Assembly: GCF_903914075.1 (NCBI RefSeq)
Contig: NZ_CAIWNQ010000002.1
Span: forward strand, 124,001-188,000
DNA from: Ruegeria sp. THAF57
GTDB taxonomy: Bacteria; Pseudomonadota; Alphaproteobacteria; Rhodobacterales; Rhodobacteraceae
DNA: 64,000 nucleotides
Reading direction: 5' to 3'
The position numbers and the translations under genes were made by a program. The notes beneath the pieces are model-generated. The model was given only the letters and a program-made list of their open reading frames with translations. It did not search any database and had not been told where the DNA came from. This document shows, piece by piece, positions 62,208 through 64,000 of the stretch (positions are counted from its first letter, which is position 1; the number at the start of each line of letters is the position of its first letter).

Positions 62208-62695
62208 AACCCGACTTCCTGCAGGATAAAATCCGCGATGGCCTTTGTGTCGTTCAGATCGAAAACGGGCACATTCAAGTCCATCGGTGTGTCACTAGCC
62301 ACGGCGCGTATCGTGTCGCTGTCACGTGCCAACAAGTTATTCCCAGGCTCGGCCCTGAAAGCTTCGATCTTGGGATGGGCCTCACGTTTGAAACCTTCGA
62401 TCAGAACCAGATCAACCGCGTTCAGTCGGGCCAGAAGGCTTTGCAAGGACGGCTCGGGCGCTCCGCGCAATTCCTGCATGATGGCGATCCGTTGACCCGA
62501 AGCCAGCAAAACCTCATTGGCCCCGGCGGTACGATGGCGATAGCTGTCGGTGCCCTTCTGATCGACATCTACACTGTGATGCGCGTGTTTGACGGTGGAC
62601 ACGGAAAATCCCCGCCCACTGATTTCCGCCACCAGACGTTCCATCAGCCCGGTTTTGCCTGCGTTCTTCCAGCCGGTGACGCCATATATTCTCAT
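62204..62695 (-). CDS. mobB: Molybdopterin-guanine dinucleotide biosynthesis protein MobB
   Basis: MobB is a GTP-binding partner of MobA. It has 163 residues. The P-loop GWKNAGKTGLM is near residues 7-17, the later DLVLIEGFKREAHPKIE segment is characteristic, and a Walker B-like VLIEGF is present. It overlaps mobA and moeA by 4 nt each. Its exact biochemical role is accessory. Confidence 0.92.
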   Translation of the reverse strand: MRIYGVTGWKNAGKTGLMERLVAEISGRGFSVSTVKHAHHSVDVDQKGTDSYRHRTAGANEVLLASGQRIAIMQELRGAPEPSLQSLLARLNAVDLVLIEGFKREAHPKIEAFRAEPGNNLLARDSDTIRAVASDTPMDLNVPVFDLNDTKAIADFILQEVGL

Positions 62696-63336
62696 GCCTG
62701 TGCCAACAAATTCTGCGCCCTGTCCAGATCATCCGGTGTGTTGACGTTGAAGAAAGGATCAAAGGGATCAACAGGAAACAGCGCCTCGCGCCCCGCATGC
62801 TGATCCGTCCACAGGACGACCTTGCGCAAACCACCCTGCAAAGCCGCCCGCAGATCGTCACGCAACGCCACGGGCCACAGTCCGAATGTCGGGTGCCGGT
62901 TGATCTTTTTCCCACCCCCGGATTTCAAGGCCTCATCCCCTGTGCTCGGCGTGGTTGCAAGAACCAGCGGGTTGGCCTGCCCTTCTGCTGCCTCGGTCAG
63001 GCGCACAACCAGATCGCGCGGAAAGAACGGCGTATCGGCGGCGGCGGTGACGATACATTCGGCACCCTGTTCAGCCGCCCAGTCGAGCCCGGCCAGGACA
63101 CCTGCAAGCGGGCCTGCGAACCCTTCGATCGTGTCGGGGACAATCGGCAGGTCATACCCACCAAACCGGGCCGGATCGCCGTTCGCGTTCAGCGCCAGAT
63201 CAGCCACCTGCGGGCGCAACCGGCCAATTACGTGGTCCAGCAGGCTTTTGTCGCCAATTTTCAGCAGGCCCTTGTCTCCACCCCCTATCCGGGTGGCCAG
63301 ACCGCCTGCAAGAATAACGCCGAGAGGTTTATTCAT
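62692..63336 (-). CDS. mobA: Molybdenum cofactor guanylyltransferase MobA
   Basis: MobA attaches GMP to molybdopterin to form MGD. It has 214 residues and a nucleotidyltransferase fold. The N-terminal ILAGGLATRIGGGDKGLL is the conserved nucleotide-binding motif, and the central PIVPDTIEGFAGPLAGVLAG and the NVNTPDDL ending are also typical. It is the first gene of the mobA-mobB-moeA operon. It suggests the organism has bis-MGD enzymes such as formate dehydrogenase or DMSO-family reductases elsewhere. Confidence 0.93.
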   Translation of the reverse strand: MNKPLGVILAGGLATRIGGGDKGLLKIGDKSLLDHVIGRLRPQVADLALNANGDPARFGGYDLPIVPDTIEGFAGPLAGVLAGLDWAAEQGAECIVTAAADTPFFPRDLVVRLTEAAEGQANPLVLATTPSTGDEALKSGGGKKINRHPTFGLWPVALRDDLRAALQGGLRKVVLWTDQHAGREALFPVDPFDPFFNVNTPDDLDRAQNLLAQA

Positions 63337-63383
63337 TCCTGTACCTGATTGGGATCAGTCGCTTATAACCTTGTAAATCGAAC

Positions 63384-64000
63384 TCAGTTCAATTGGAACG
63401 CGGTTGGATAAAGGTTGTGTAAAACAAATAACCACATGATCAACGTTCCCACCGACAAAAACGACGTTGCAGAAACGATATGCGCGGCCAGTTTTGGTTC
63501 CTGATCATAGTGCTTGGCAAGCAGAAAAATATTCTTGGCGGTCGGAACCGCCGCTGAAACCGTTGCGGCGATTGTCCAAAGCGGGTCCAGACCAATCAGA
63601 TGCGCCGCCAGCAACACCAGCCCCGGCGCAGCAATCAGCTTGACCAGTGTCAGAAATAGGATCAAAGGTCCCGTTTTAATAATCGTCCGTACGCTTGTCG
63701 TGAAGCCGATTGCAAACAGCGCAACCGCGGCCAAAGCCTGACTCAGAAGTTCAAGGTAATCGGACACCGAATCCGAAAACCCGATCCCGGTGAAGGAATA
63801 CGCGACCCCCAGCAATGTGGCCGCGATGATCGGGTTTTTCAGCACGTTCAGGAAAATCTTGTGGATTGGTGTCTTGGCGCTGGCTTTATGTCCAGCCGTG
63901 CTTTCCAACACGGTCGTCATGACCAAAAGCAACAAGGCGACAACCAAATTCGCCAACACAGCCGGTAGCGCGCCCTTGGCTCCGAAAATCGCGTGCAGAA
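63384..64000 (-). CDS. AEC (auxin efflux carrier) family transporter, 5' end outside window
   Basis: This is the C-terminal part of a membrane transporter of the AEC/malonate-efflux family. The frame is open to the right edge (FGAKGALPAVLANLVVALLL visible before the first in-window GTG), so the start lies outside. Six or so hydrophobic helices are visible, with HKIFLNVLKNPIIAATLLG-like sequence typical of the half between repeats. Members export organic anions such as malate or malonate. It is separated from mobA by 47 nt and may belong to another unit. Confidence 0.8.
   Translation of the reverse strand, partial: LHAIFGAKGALPAVLANLVVALLLLVMTTVLESTAGHKASAKTPIHKIFLNVLKNPIIAATLLGVAYSFTGIGFSDSVSDYLELLSQALAAVALFAIGFTTSVRTIIKTGPLILFLTLVKLIAAPGLVLLAAHLIGLDPLWTIAATVSAAVPTAKNIFLLAKHYDQEPKLAAHIVSATSFLSVGTLIMWLFVLHNLYPTAFQLN

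Overview
The window is ordinary chromosomal DNA of an alphaproteobacterium of the family Rhodobacteraceae, most likely a Roseobacter-group (Ruegeria/Silicibacter-like) organism. This follows from the GC-rich coding sequence, the complete-looking proteins, and the gene content: crotonyl-CoA carboxylase/reductase, ethylmalonyl-CoA mutase, mesaconyl-CoA hydratase and malyl-CoA thioesterase beside an sdhCDAB cluster and an mdh-sucCD-sucAB-lpd cluster, a LuxR/LuxI pair, and several small families I associate with Rhodobacterales. I see no insertion sequence, prophage, CRISPR array, rRNA or tRNA.

Layout. 1-3.7 kb: two nucleoside-type ABC permeases (the first cut by the window edge), then a TauE/SafE exporter with its TIGR02186 partner. 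3.7-7.7 kb: an SDR, a RecD-like helicase and a quorum-sensing unit (small overlapping ORF, luxR, luxI). 7.8-12.8 kb: ccr, an acyltransferase and ecm. 12.9-14.4 kb: an H-NS-like gene, deoD and two very small genes. 14.4-17.9 kb: sdhCDAB. 18-21.5 kb: a vWA protein and an mcl2-nnrU-DUF1737-mch operon. 21.6-33.1 kb: TauE, then mdh, sucC, sucD, DUF805, sucA, sucB, a small ORF and lpdA. 33-37 kb: a TerB protein and an ftsE-ftsX-plsC-PPOX operon. 37-43.7 kb: a zinc-ribbon protein, a TIGR02302 membrane protein, lysA, two small lipoproteins and argH. 43.7-47.3 kb: a TlpA-type thioredoxin, uncharacterised small genes, a sterol-desaturase-like protein and an EAL protein. 47.5-49.6 kb: phaA and phaB. 49.6-54 kb: a LysR regulator, a DMT exporter, YdcH, trmN6, DUF2007 and polyprenyl synthase. 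54-58.3 kb: ispE, a TPR protein and ETF-QO. 58.4-64 kb: soxR, a VOC protein, greA, a membrane protein, moeA-mobB-mobA and a partial AEC transporter.

Together the central genes form a coherent C2/C4 carbon module. PhaA and PhaB make 3-hydroxybutyryl-CoA; Ccr, Ecm and Mch carry C4 and C5 acyl-CoAs through the ethylmalonyl-CoA pathway; Mcl2 releases malate; ETF-QO takes electrons from acyl-CoA dehydrogenation; and the TCA enzymes oxidise the products.

The most interesting signals are regulatory. (1) A pair of TGTGATCACA-type palindromes at exactly 21 bp centre-to-centre spacing lies upstream of both sdhC and sucC. (2) A TGC-rich motif (CTGC-N3-GCGG, with an identical 14-mer at two promoters) lies upstream of ccr, ecm, mcl2 and the ETF-QO gene, with a CTGC-N4-GCAG relative before phaA; it resembles the PhaR operator. 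(3) Perfect CtrA boxes (TTAA-N7-TTAAC) lie before both the luxR unit and luxI, with a one-mismatch box before the EAL gene, suggesting that the CtrA phosphorelay, quorum sensing and cyclic-di-GMP are wired together. (4) A conserved-looking 72-codon ORF overlaps the 5' end of luxR. (5) A REP-like palindrome sits between sucC and sucD. I did not find a wholly new multigene system. All motif names are from memory and need database checks.
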